From: Pseudomonas fluorescens
GTDB taxonomy: Bacteria > Pseudomonadota > Gammaproteobacteria > Pseudomonadales > Pseudomonadaceae
DNA length: 64,000 nt
Reading direction: 5' to 3'
Assembly (NCBI RefSeq): GCF_001648775.1
Contig: NZ_LVEJ01000008.1
Span: forward strand, 62,001-126,000
Under the pieces are notes generated by a model. The model was given only the letters and a program-made list of their open reading frames with translations. It was not told where the DNA came from and ran no database searches. Positions 35,724 to 46,306 of the stretch are shown one piece after another; position 1 is the stretch's first letter, and the number at the start of each line of letters is the position of its first letter. A program made the position numbers and the translations under genes.

Positions 35724-37595
35724 ATGCTGCAGAATATCAGGGACAATTCACAAGGCTGGATTGCCAAGACCATTATCGGGGTCATCGTTGCACTGATGGC
35801 CCTGACCGGTTTCGACGCCATTTTCCAGGCCACCACTCACAAGAATGAGGCGGCCAAGGTCAATGGTGAAGAAATCAGCCAAAACGAGCTGAGCCAGGCC
35901 GTTGACATGCAACGCCGTCAGCTGATGCAACAGCTGGGCAAAGACTTCGATGCTTCGTTGCTCGACGAAAAAATGCTCCGCGAATCGGCCCTCAAGGGTC
36001 TGATCGATCGCAAGTTGCTGCTGCAAGGTGCCGAACAGGCGAAGTTCGCTTTCTCCGAAGGCGCGTTGGATCAAGTGATCCTGCAGACCCCTGAGTTCCA
36101 GGTGGACGGCAAGTTCAGCTCCGAGCGTTTCGACCAGGTGATCCGTCAGTTGGGTTACAGCCGCATGCAATTCCGCCAGATGCTGGCTCAGGAAATGTTG
36201 ATCGGCCAACTGCGCGCCGGTGTAGCCGGTAGCGGTTTCGTCACCGACGCCGAAGTGCTGGCCTTTGCCCGTCTGGAAAAACAGACCCGCGATTTCGCTA
36301 CCCTGAACGTCAAGGCTGACCCGGCAGCGGTCAAGTTGACCGACGACGAAGTCAAGGCTTACTACGACGAGCACGCCAAGGAGTTCATGACTCCGGACCA
36401 AGTGATCATCGATTACGTAGAACTGAAGAAGTCCTCGTTCTTCGATCAGGTTGCGGTCAAGGATGAAGACCTGCAGGCGGCGTATCAGAAAGAAATCGCC
36501 AACCTGTCGGAACAGCGTCGCGCGGCGCACATTCTGATCGAAGTGAACGACAAGACCACCGAGGCTCAGGCCAAAGCGAAGATCGAAGAAGTCCAGGCGC
36601 GTCTGGCCAAGGGCGAGAAGTTCGAAGCGCTGGCCAAAGAGTTCTCGCAGGATCCGGGCTCGGCCAACAATGGCGGTGACCTCGGTTACGCAGGTCCTGG
36701 CGTGTACGATCCGGCGTTCGAAAAAGCCCTGTACTCGCTGTCGAAAGACCAGGTGTCCGAGCCGATTCGTACCGACTTCGGTTACCACTTGATCAAGCTG
36801 CTGGGCGTTGAAGCGCCTGAAGTGCCGACCCTGGCCAGCCTGAAAGACAAGCTGACCCGCGAGCTGAAAGCCGCACAGGTTGAACAGCGTTTTGTCGAGG
36901 CGACCAAGCAACTGGAAGACTCGGCGTTCGAAGCGTCTGACCTGGCTCAGCCAGCGGCGGATCTGAAACTGACCGTGCACACGTCCAAGCCATTCGGCCG
37001 CGAAGGTGGCGAAGGTGTTGCAGCCAACCGTGCTGTGGTCACCGCTGCGTTCAGCACTGAAGTGATCGACGAGGGTGCCAACAGCACCGCCATCGAGCTG
37101 GATCCGGAAACCGTGGTCGTGCTGCGTTCCAAGGAGCACCTGAAGCCTGCGCAACTGCCTTTGGAAAGCGTGAATGCGGCCATCCGCACTCAGTTGACCA
37201 AGGAGCACGCCAGTGCTGCTGCCAAGACCAAGGCCGAGAAGCTGATTGCGGATCTGCGTGATGGCAAGGCACCGTTGGACAAGGCAGTTGATGGTCAGAA
37301 CTGGAAAGCCACCGAAGCGGCCACTCGTGGTCAGGAAGGGGTTGATCCGGCCGTGCTGCAAGCGTTGTTCCGTATGCCGAAGCCGGCGGCCAAGGACAAG
37401 CCGACGTTCACCAGCGTGACGCTGGCGGATGGCAGTCTGATGATCGTGCGTCTGAATGGCGTGAACGAAGCGGCTGCACCGACTGACGAAGAGAAGGTTC
37501 AGTACCGTCGCTTCCTCGCTTCGCGTGAAGGTCAGCAGGATTTTGCGGCGTATCGCAAGCAGTTGGAGAGTCAGGCGGACATCAAGCGGTTTTGA
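35724..37595 (+). CDS. ppiD: Periplasmic folding factor PpiD (SurA N-terminal/parvulin)
   Basis: 623 residues anchored in the inner membrane by one segment (WIAKTIIGVIVALMALTGF, about residues 12-30), then a large periplasmic part with a SurA-type N domain (to about 220), one parvulin domain (about 265-360: RAAHILIEVND ... GDLGYAGPG ... FGYHLIKLLG), and a C-terminal domain. Assists folding of exported proteins. ATG at 35724 precedes the cytoplasmic tail MLQNIRDNSQG. Followed by a good terminator. Confidence 0.95.
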   Translation: MLQNIRDNSQGWIAKTIIGVIVALMALTGFDAIFQATTHKNEAAKVNGEEISQNELSQAVDMQRRQLMQQLGKDFDASLLDEKMLRESALKGLIDRKLLLQGAEQAKFAFSEGALDQVILQTPEFQVDGKFSSERFDQVIRQLGYSRMQFRQMLAQEMLIGQLRAGVAGSGFVTDAEVLAFARLEKQTRDFATLNVKADPAAVKLTDDEVKAYYDEHAKEFMTPDQVIIDYVELKKSSFFDQVAVKDEDLQAAYQKEIANLSEQRRAAHILIEVNDKTTEAQAKAKIEEVQARLAKGEKFEALAKEFSQDPGSANNGGDLGYAGPGVYDPAFEKALYSLSKDQVSEPIRTDFGYHLIKLLGVEAPEVPTLASLKDKLTRELKAAQVEQRFVEATKQLEDSAFEASDLAQPAADLKLTVHTSKPFGREGGEGVAANRAVVTAAFSTEVIDEGANSTAIELDPETVVVLRSKEHLKPAQLPLESVNAAIRTQLTKEHASAAAKTKAEKLIADLRDGKAPLDKAVDGQNWKATEAATRGQEGVDPAVLQALFRMPKPAAKDKPTFTSVTLADGSLMIVRLNGVNEAAAPTDEEKVQYRRFLASREGQQDFAAYRKQLESQADIKRF

Positions 37596-37618
37596 TGGTT
37601 GACTGAGATGTGATGTGG

Positions 37619-37652
37619 AAGCCCCGGCCTGTATAGGTCGGGGCTTTTTTTT
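37619..37652 (+). terminator. Terminator after ppiD
   Basis: AAGCCCCGGCCT/AGGTCGGGGCTTTTTTTT with GTAT loop. Confidence 0.9.
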
Positions 37653-37679
37653 GGGGCTCAGGTTGGGTGAATATCCGTT

Positions 37680-38010
37680 TCTGTGGGGGGGCGGCTGGCG
37701 GTTTCGCCCTTACGGCGAGTCCCTTTGGCAAACGCCCCAAAGGAACCAAAGGTCTGGGCCCCGGCGTTCGGCCCGCTCGCTGGGGCTCGGGGTTCCTTCG
37801 TTACGGGATTCATCCGGGGGCATCGCCTCCGGTTTGCTTCGCTGCACCTCCTCTCGATGGGTTTGGCTTAGCCAAACGCTCGCTTCGCTCCCACCCCCGG
37901 ATAAATCCCTCCACTCAGCCTGCCGATGGGGCCAGCACGGCAAGATCAAAAGCTGCAGCCGAGCTTGCGCTCATCCTGTTGAGTGGGGCGGCTTTGCCGC
38001 GTGGGCTGCA
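37680..38010. repeat. GC-rich intergenic element without coding signal
   Basis: About 330 bases with several internal inverted repeats (GGTTTCGCCCTTACGGCGAG; CAAACGCCCCAAAGG; GGCTTTGCCGCGTGGGCTGC). Open frames exist on both strands but none has a ribosome site or protein-like composition. I recall similar GC-rich blocks between Pseudomonas genes, so I treat it as a dispersed element, not a gene. Confidence 0.5.
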
Positions 38011-38023
38011 TACAAATTAAACC

Positions 38024-38055
38024 TGTGGGAGCGAGCCTGCTCGCGAAGGCGGCCT
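38024..38055. repeat. REP element (single)
   Basis: TGTGGGAGCGAGCCTGCTCG with GCGAAGGCGG following; no inverted partner close by. Confidence 0.8.
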
Positions 38056-38108
38056 GTCAATCGACCGATTTCCAGCCGTCTGGCCTCAGTCCAACCGCTC
38101 ACTCGGTC

Positions 38109-39314
38109 TCATCCAGACCTTGGAAAACCATGGCGCCGAGCGTTGATCGCCACATAAAAAGTCAAAACCAGCAATCCTGCAACGATCCACGGAAATGCTC
38201 CCACACCGAGGTTGCCCAGCAACACGCCACCCATCAAACCACCGCCAGCAATTCCGACATTCCACAACGTCACCAGCATCGATTGCGCTGTGTCAGCAGC
38301 CTCTTTCGCGGTTTTTGCCGAAGCGGTTTGCAGTAGCGATGGCATCGCACCGAACGCCAGTCCCCAAACAGCGGTGGCGATGTAAATCACGTTCGGTGAC
38401 TCGCGCCACAGGCCCAGCGCTATGGCTGAGAGCATGAACAAGCCGGCGCTGATCAACACCAGTTCGCGTAGCCAGCGGTCGATCAGGCTGCCGACGATCC
38501 ACAGGCTCAGCACCGAGGCCAGGCCGAACACCAGCAGTACGCGGTCGACGTTGGCATCAAGGCCGGACGGTTGCAGGAAGGGCGCGATGTAGGTGTACAG
38601 CAAGTTATGCGCAACGACGTAGGTGAGGGTGACGAACAATACGGAGCGCACGCCGGGCAAGGTCAATACCTGACGCAGCGGCAGGCGTTTTCCCTCGCGT
38701 TCGCCGGCGAAGTCGGGGACTTGCCAGCGTACCCAGAGGACCAACGCAACGGTCAGCGCGGTCATGATGGCGAAGCTCAGGCGCCAGCCAATCAGGGTGC
38801 CGAGCAGGGTGCCGGCGGGGATTCCCAGTGATAGCGCAATGGGGGCGCCGAGCATGGCCACGGTAATGGCGCGGCCTTGCAGGTGCGGGGCGACCATGCG
38901 GCTGGCGTAACCGGCCAGCAGTGCCCACAGCAACCCGGTAAATACGCCGGCGATAAAGCGTGCAATCAGGGTAAGCCAGTACCACTGCGACAGGGCGGTG
39001 AGGCTGTTGGCGATGGCAAAACCGCCGATGGCGGTCAGCAGCAGCGGTCGGCGCCGCCAGCCGCGGGTGGCGATGGTCAGTGGGATGGCTGCCAGGATCG
39101 AGCCTATCGCGTACAGCGTGACCAATTGCCCGATCAAGGCCTGGGAGACATTCAGGCCGCTGCTCATTTGTGGCAACAGGCCGGCCGGCATGGCTTCGGT
39201 CATTACGGTGATGAATCCGGCGGTGGCCAGTGCCAGCAGCGCGCCGAGGGGTAATCGCTCGCGGCCAGCGACATGTTGTTCGAGTGCAGGGCAACCGAGT
39301 TGGGCATCGTTCAT
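38109..39314 (-). CDS. MFS transporter (sugar-efflux/AraJ type)
   Basis: 401 residues, 12 membrane segments; start at 39314 (MNDAQLGCPALEQHV) is preferred over an open frame extending 65 codons further with no signals. Motif A is TIATRGWRRRPLLLTAIGGFAIAN. DHA1 exporters of this kind move arabinose-like sugars or drugs outwards. It is divergent from a LysR gene (39432), likely its regulator. Confidence 0.85.
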   Translation of the reverse strand: MNDAQLGCPALEQHVAGRERLPLGALLALATAGFITVMTEAMPAGLLPQMSSGLNVSQALIGQLVTLYAIGSILAAIPLTIATRGWRRRPLLLTAIGGFAIANSLTALSQWYWLTLIARFIAGVFTGLLWALLAGYASRMVAPHLQGRAITVAMLGAPIALSLGIPAGTLLGTLIGWRLSFAIMTALTVALVLWVRWQVPDFAGEREGKRLPLRQVLTLPGVRSVLFVTLTYVVAHNLLYTYIAPFLQPSGLDANVDRVLLVFGLASVLSLWIVGSLIDRWLRELVLISAGLFMLSAIALGLWRESPNVIYIATAVWGLAFGAMPSLLQTASAKTAKEAADTAQSMLVTLWNVGIAGGGLMGGVLLGNLGVGAFPWIVAGLLVLTFYVAINARRHGFPRSG

Positions 39315-39431
39315 GAGTCGGCATCCATGTGCAAGTTGACGAGGAGCACAGGGTAGGGCGCTGCGCAGCGGCGAAAAACGGGTTAAGGTTCCGAACATAT
39401 CGGACACGGATGTCAGCAATGGGAGAGTGGT

Positions 39432-40331
39432 ATGGATAGCCTTGGCAGTATTTCGGTGTTTGTTCAGGTCGCCGAGACGCGCAGTTTCACTGAGGCTGGC
39501 CGGCTGCAAGGGGTGTCATCGTCGGCGGTGGGCAAAAGTATTGCCCGGCTGGAGGCGCGACTGGGTGTCCGGCTGTTTCAACGCACCACCCGCAGCGTCA
39601 CGCTGACCAGTGAAGGTGCGTTGTTTCTGGAGCGCTGTCGCAAGATCCTCGCCGAAGTCGAGGCGGCGGAGTTCGAATTGTGTGATGCCGCGGCGAAACC
39701 CCATGGCAAGTTGCGCATCAGCCTGCCACAGGTGCATGGCCTGGTGATGCCGGTCATGGCCGAGTTCATGGCGGCGTACCCGCAGATCGAACTGGATCTG
39801 GATTTGACCGACCGCATGGTCGATGTGGTGGAAGAAGGTTTCGATGCGGTGATCCGTACCGGCCAGCCGCGGGATTCGCGGCTGATGGCGCGACCGTTGG
39901 GCGAGTTTCACATGGTGCTGGTCGCCAGTCCCGGGTATCTCGAGCAGCGCGGTGTGCCGCAAACGCCTGCCGAGCTGGCCGGTCACGCTTGCCTGCGCCA
40001 CACCTTTCATGCCACCGGCAAGCTGGAAGCGTGGCCTTTGCGTCGCGACGAGGGGAGCCCGGAGCCAGCATTGCCGGCGCGGTTGGTCAGCACCTCGATT
40101 GAGGCGGTTAACTTCGCTGCACTTGCCGGGATGGGCATTGCCTGTCTGCCCGATTTCATGACCCGTGAGGACGTCGCGCAAGGCCGATTGCGTCGGGTGC
40201 TGGACAGTTATCTTGAACACACCGGGCAGTTCTGGGTCCTATGGCCATCGAGCCGTCATGCGACGGCCAAGTTGCGCGTGTTCATCGATCATTTGGCGTT
40301 GCGACTTTTCCCCGCAACGCAGGGTCGATAG
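39432..40331 (+). CDS. LysR-family regulator
   Basis: 299 residues, N-terminal wHTH MDSLGSISVFVQVAETRSFTEAGRLQGVSSSAVGKSIARLEARLGVRLFQRTTRSVTLT (LysR of the AaeR/DsdC-less, CrgA-like branch), effector domain from about 90. GGGAGAG upstream of the ATG. Divergent from the MFS exporter at 38109, 117 bases apart, and probably regulates it. Confidence 0.85.
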   Translation: MDSLGSISVFVQVAETRSFTEAGRLQGVSSSAVGKSIARLEARLGVRLFQRTTRSVTLTSEGALFLERCRKILAEVEAAEFELCDAAAKPHGKLRISLPQVHGLVMPVMAEFMAAYPQIELDLDLTDRMVDVVEEGFDAVIRTGQPRDSRLMARPLGEFHMVLVASPGYLEQRGVPQTPAELAGHACLRHTFHATGKLEAWPLRRDEGSPEPALPARLVSTSIEAVNFAALAGMGIACLPDFMTREDVAQGRLRRVLDSYLEHTGQFWVLWPSSRHATAKLRVFIDHLALRLFPATQGR

Positions 40332-40423
40332 AGTTGTAACTGCTTTAAGACACTAATCCACGCGCAGCGGGGTCACGATCTGTTGCACAATACGCCCCGG
40401 ACTGTTTTCTCTCAGGATGTTCA

Positions 40424-41272
40424 ATGTTGATTTCCACTCCCATGCGTGTTGTCGGGTTGGCGCTGTTGTTGACCGCTGTTGCCGGCTGTTCGAAAGACAA
40501 GCCGATGTATGAGCATGAGAACTTCGATGACTCCGGTACGTTTTCGCGCAATTACCCGGTGACCGATTCGGTCAGCTGCGAAGCGGCCCGTCGTGCGTTG
40601 CTCAGTCAGGGCTACATCATCACCAGCAGTGACCCGAAACTGGTCAGCGGCCACAAGAGCTTCCAGCAAACCGGCGATACCCACATGGAGATCAGCTTCA
40701 ACGTGGTCTGCGCCGATGACGGCACTGCCGGGCACCATGCGACGATGTTCGCCAACGCCTTGCAGGATCGTTATGCACTGAAGAAGACCAACAACTCCGC
40801 CAGCCTTGGCGTGGGTGTGCTGGGCTCGGTGTCGATGCCGATCGGCTCCTCGGACGATTCGATGGTCAAGGTCGCCAGCGAGACGGTGACGGCACAAAAG
40901 TTCTACGAGCGTTTCTTTACGCTGGTCGAGCAGTTCTTGCCGGCGGATGCGAAGAAAGCGGCGCACATCGAAGAGAAGCCCAAGGCTGACCTCGGTGTGC
41001 CTGAGGCCAAGGCGGCTCCGGCAGCACTGGCGCCGACGCCGGCCGCTGAGCCTGCTGCGACACCAGCACCTGCCGCAGAACCGGCGCCTGCGCCTGCTGA
41101 AACCGCGCCAGTGACGTCTGAGCCGGTTGCGCCACCTGCAGAAGCCGCGCCGATCACCCCGGCACCGAGCGCCGAGCCTGCACCGGCCACCGAAACCATC
41201 ACGCCACCGGCCAACCCGGACATCCCGCCGCCATCCGAGCCGATTCCGGCGATGCCAGCGTCCGGCCAATAA
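40424..41272 (+). CDS. DUF2242 lipoprotein with Pro/Ala-rich tail
   Basis: 282-residue precursor: signal peptide with lipobox VAGC (cysteine at about 22), DUF2242 domain (about 30-185, CEAARRALLSQGYIITSSDPKLVSGHKSFQ), then about 95 residues of APAAEPAP-type repeats that should form an extended tether across the periplasm. The tail suggests an envelope role; function unknown. ATG with AGGA upstream. Confidence 0.8.
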   Translation: MLISTPMRVVGLALLLTAVAGCSKDKPMYEHENFDDSGTFSRNYPVTDSVSCEAARRALLSQGYIITSSDPKLVSGHKSFQQTGDTHMEISFNVVCADDGTAGHHATMFANALQDRYALKKTNNSASLGVGVLGSVSMPIGSSDDSMVKVASETVTAQKFYERFFTLVEQFLPADAKKAAHIEEKPKADLGVPEAKAAPAALAPTPAAEPAATPAPAAEPAPAPAETAPVTSEPVAPPAEAAPITPAPSAEPAPATETITPPANPDIPPPSEPIPAMPASGQ

Positions 41273-41291
41273 ACAGCCTCACCTCTACCTC

Positions 41292-41381
41292 TGTGGGAGC
41301 GAGCCTGCTCGCGAAAGCGGTGTGTCATTCAATATCTTTATCGAATGATACGGCCTCTTCGCGAGCAGGCTCGCTCCCACA
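41292..41381. repeat. REP inverted pair
   Basis: TGTGGGAGCGAGCCTGCTCG at 41292 and the inverse ending near 41381; spacer contains near-palindromic TGTCATTCAATA/TATCGAATGATA. Confidence 0.85.
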
Positions 41382-41568
41382 GTGGTTTCTGATGCACTTA
41401 AAATCTCGTTACATTCCCCTGACAAAAATCCCGCGATAAATTCCTGACCGCCTGCTACGTTTTATTCATGAAGGCCGGGTTTCACTTTTCCTTCACACGG
41501 GCGCGTTACGCTCGAGGCACTGGGCATTTGCTCAGGCCCATTCAAGAGAGCAGTAGGGGGATTACACG

Positions 41569-41655
41569 ATGGACGAGTATCAAGAAGAACTGCTCGAGTA
41601 CCAGGCCTTTGAACTGGATCAACCGGAGCCTGCGGAAGACGCGACCGAGCTGTAA
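41569..41655 (+). CDS. Small acidic 28-residue protein
   Basis: ATG at 41569 with AGGGGG (41555-41560) at 8 bases. Product MDEYQEELLEYQAFELDQPE... ends EDATEL; 10 of 28 residues are D or E with a few aromatic residues. Too short to be listed by usual ORF limits. Its last bases meet the end of the AraC gene on the other strand (stop at 41659). No recognised function. Confidence 0.55.
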   Translation: MDEYQEELLEYQAFELDQPEPAEDATEL

Positions 41656-41658
41656 GCG

Positions 41659-42699
41659 TCAGGCGGATTGACGATGGCTGCGGCGGAATTCGCCGGGCGT
41701 CTGACCGCTCCAGCGTTTGAAGGCACGTTGGAAGGCTTCGGCTGAAGCGAAACCCAGCAGGTAAGCGATTTCGCCGAACGCCAGTTCGGTGTCGCGGATG
41801 TAAGTCATCGCCAGGTCTCGGCGAGTGTCATTGAGGATCGCGCGAAACTGCGTGCCTTCCTCGGCGAGTTTGCGCCGCAATGTCCAGGTCGGCAGCTTCA
41901 AGCGGGCCGCCACTTCTTCCAGGTCGGGTTCCCGGCCACCATTGAGCAACGGCCCCAACAGCTGAGTGATGCGTTCGCGCAGGCTACGGGTGCGCGTCAG
42001 TTGTTCCAGTTCCCGCTCACACAATTGCAGCAGGTGCCGCCAGGTGCTTGGGCAATGCTCTGGATTACGTTGCGCGAGACTGCTCAGGTTCAGGCGCAGT
42101 TGATTGCGTTCGGCGCCGAACTGCAGCGGGCAATCACCCAATACGCTATAGGCGTCGCGGTAATCCGGTGCATCGAATTCGATCTCGATGCGCTCAGCGC
42201 GCAACGATTCGCGGCTGACGCTGGACAACTGATGCAGCCAGCCGGCGATGATCGAATCCACCACAAAACGGTTGTAGGCGTTGTACGGGCTGATCGAATA
42301 GAACCGCAACCAGGCACCATTGACGTCTTCATGAAAACTCGACTGGCCGCGATAGTTGGAGCCGTACAGCGGTTCGAAGCGAATCAGGCAGCGGGCGGCT
42401 TCGCGCACGGTCGGTGCCTGGGCGGCGGTGACCCCGGCCAATCCGGCCTGGCTCAAGCGACTGAGCTGGCCCATGCGCAGGCCCAATGCCGGATCGCCGG
42501 TCAACTGGATCGCAGCGTGGCCCAGGCGCATGTAGCGCGGAATCGATAAGCGCGCCCCGGCCTCGGCCAGGCGCGCGGCATCCAGCCCGTATTGTTCCAG
42601 CAGTGGTTGCGGATCGACGTCATGGCTGAGCACCGCATCGGCGAGGCTGTGCACGAAGCCCACCGACAGATCGCCCAGACGCATCGGCAGCGGCTTCAT
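41659..42699 (-). CDS. AraC-family transcriptional regulator (arabinose-binding-type N domain)
   Basis: 346 residues: N-terminal arabinose-binding-like domain (about 20-200) of the OruR/ArgR-type and a C-terminal AraC double helix-turn-helix (LEEVAARLKLPTWTLRRKLAEEGTQFRAILNDTRRDLAMTYIRDTELAFGEIAYLLGFASAEAFQRAFKRWSG, about 260-335). The motif order and length suit an activator of amino acid or fatty acid use genes. It sits 3 bases from the stop of the next gene on the same strand. Confidence 0.85.
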   Translation of the reverse strand: MKPLPMRLGDLSVGFVHSLADAVLSHDVDPQPLLEQYGLDAARLAEAGARLSIPRYMRLGHAAIQLTGDPALGLRMGQLSRLSQAGLAGVTAAQAPTVREAARCLIRFEPLYGSNYRGQSSFHEDVNGAWLRFYSISPYNAYNRFVVDSIIAGWLHQLSSVSRESLRAERIEIEFDAPDYRDAYSVLGDCPLQFGAERNQLRLNLSSLAQRNPEHCPSTWRHLLQLCERELEQLTRTRSLRERITQLLGPLLNGGREPDLEEVAARLKLPTWTLRRKLAEEGTQFRAILNDTRRDLAMTYIRDTELAFGEIAYLLGFASAEAFQRAFKRWSGQTPGEFRRSHRQSA

Positions 42700-42702
42700 G
42701 AC

Positions 42703-43833
42703 TTACAACCAGATGTTCAGCAAGCGTGCGCCACGGGCATCGCCGTCGGCGAATTGCTGACCGTTGCTGCTGAGAAAGCTCTGGCCGGAACCCGACAGGT
42801 CCCAGAATTGCCCACGCAGAAACACGCTCATGCCGGCAATCGCCCGGCTGCTTGGCGGTTGTGCGGTCAGGGTCAGGCGATGCCAGGCCTGGCCTTCGCT
42901 GACTTCACCGGGCTTGAGACTGACCGAGCCCGGCGTGCTCGAACCCTTGTAGCCGCGCCACGGTTGGTTCCACGCGCCGTGGCCAAAGACTTGTGCGGGC
43001 ACGGCGACCAGTTGCACGCCTTGCTCGTCGAGTTTGCGGTAGTTGTCCGGGTACCAGCTGTCGCTGCCAATCAACACACCGAGGCGTCCGGCCGGGGTGT
43101 CGACTGCGTTGATGATGTGTTCGGCGTCACCTTCGATGACGTCCCGCTGATCGAAGACCGGGTGCATCTGCCGTTGCGGCTGACCGAGCGGCACGCCGTC
43201 ACGGCCGAACACCACACTGCTGTTGAACAGCGCGCCGCTGCCGGGTTTGAGTTGGCCGTCGCGAATGCTGGGCTCCGGCAATACGATCGAACCGGCCACC
43301 AGCGTCACGTGAAACTCCTTGGCCAAGCCGCCGAACAGCGCCTGGTAATCCTTGGCCATGGCTTTGGATTTCATTCGCAGGTGGGCATCGTTGAGGCGAT
43401 CGTTGCCGTTGGCACTGAGCCAGGCGCGGGCGAACAGCAGCGGATTGCTTGCCGCCAGCCAGTTCATCGCCTCGGGCAGCGTCGGCGCCTGATACAGCTC
43501 GTCTTTCTCGCCGCTGAGCATCAGCCAGGTGCCGACGTTCTCCGGCAGCACCACGACGGTTTTGTCGTTCAACAGGCCCTGATCCTGAGCTTGCTGCAAA
43601 TAGGCCGCGAGTTTGCGGTGCAAACGCTCGGAGCTCTGATAGTCGGTGGGAAACAGCTCGGGCTGGATGCCGAGCAGGTTGCCACGGTCGGCCGGCGTGC
43701 CCTCATCGACGGCGAGTTTGATGCGCAGGTCCGACAGGTAATGCCCCGCCGGCCGGTCCGCCGCCCACATGGCGTAGGTGGTCAGGACGGCGACGAGGGC
43801 CATGGAAAAGAACAGGTACAAAAGTTTGCGCAT
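42703..43833 (-). CDS. Nitrilase-fold carbon-nitrogen hydrolase family protein, catalytic Cys/Lys absent
   Basis: 376 residues from MRKLLYLF, with one N-terminal membrane segment then a periplasmic or lumenal nitrilase-like domain. Of the Glu-Lys-Cys triad, Glu98 is retained (VVLPENVG), but the lysine site reads PQRQMHP (Gln/Met instead of Lys) and the nucleophile site reads GVLIGSDSWYP where active members have a cysteine (GVLIC). Family resemblance is to membrane-linked Lnt-like hydrolases. Likely catalytically changed or inactive. Overlapping order with the AraC gene suggests one operon. Confidence 0.7.
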   Translation of the reverse strand: MRKLLYLFFSMALVAVLTTYAMWAADRPAGHYLSDLRIKLAVDEGTPADRGNLLGIQPELFPTDYQSSERLHRKLAAYLQQAQDQGLLNDKTVVVLPENVGTWLMLSGEKDELYQAPTLPEAMNWLAASNPLLFARAWLSANGNDRLNDAHLRMKSKAMAKDYQALFGGLAKEFHVTLVAGSIVLPEPSIRDGQLKPGSGALFNSSVVFGRDGVPLGQPQRQMHPVFDQRDVIEGDAEHIINAVDTPAGRLGVLIGSDSWYPDNYRKLDEQGVQLVAVPAQVFGHGAWNQPWRGYKGSSTPGSVSLKPGEVSEGQAWHRLTLTAQPPSSRAIAGMSVFLRGQFWDLSGSGQSFLSSNGQQFADGDARGARLLNIWL

Positions 43834-44019
43834 GAAAACCAACAACAACCGGGTACTGGGTGTGGCGACTAGGGTAGGGCCCATGGCGTTGGTTGCCAAG
43901 GGGCGCTGCGCATTTGGATCAATAAGTTGTCAGTTACGGTCATTGAGTGACAACGGTGCGACTCTTAGTCTGTGCCACATGACTGACGGGGGACGCAGAG
44001 CTCCCGCACTTTTCCGTGA

Positions 44020-46080
<2,061 letters not shown>

Positions 46081-46096
46081 GCTCCGCCTCTTAACT

Positions 46097-46186
46097 TGTG
46101 GGAGCGAGCTTGCTCGCGAAGGCGGGGTGTCAGTCGACATATGTATTGGCTGTCACTCCGCTTTCGCGAGCAAGCTCGCTCCCACA
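46097..46186. repeat. REP inverted pair
   Basis: TGTGGGAGCGAGCTTGCTCG from 46097 and the inverse ending at 46186, spacer GTGTCAGTC..GGCTGTCAC. Confidence 0.85.
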
Positions 46187-46228
46187 AGGGCTGTGTTGTT
46201 CACAGATTCGGTGAGCACCACCAAACCA

Positions 46229-46258
46229 ATGTAGGAGTGAGCCTGCTCGCGATGGCGG
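46229..46258. repeat. Degenerate REP element
   Basis: TGTAGGAGTGAGCCTGCTCG, two or three changes from the REP core. Confidence 0.6.
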
Positions 46259-46306
46259 CTTGTGAGCGACTAGAATGCTGGCTCTGTCCAGATCGAATCG
46301 CCGCCC

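Noticed and set aside
35748..37361. Minus-strand open frame opposite ppiD
   Set aside because: Same antisense artefact; no start signal and no domain.
37680..38010. Small genes in the block behind ppiD
   Set aside because: Open frames lack ribosome sites and have random-like, repeat-derived composition.
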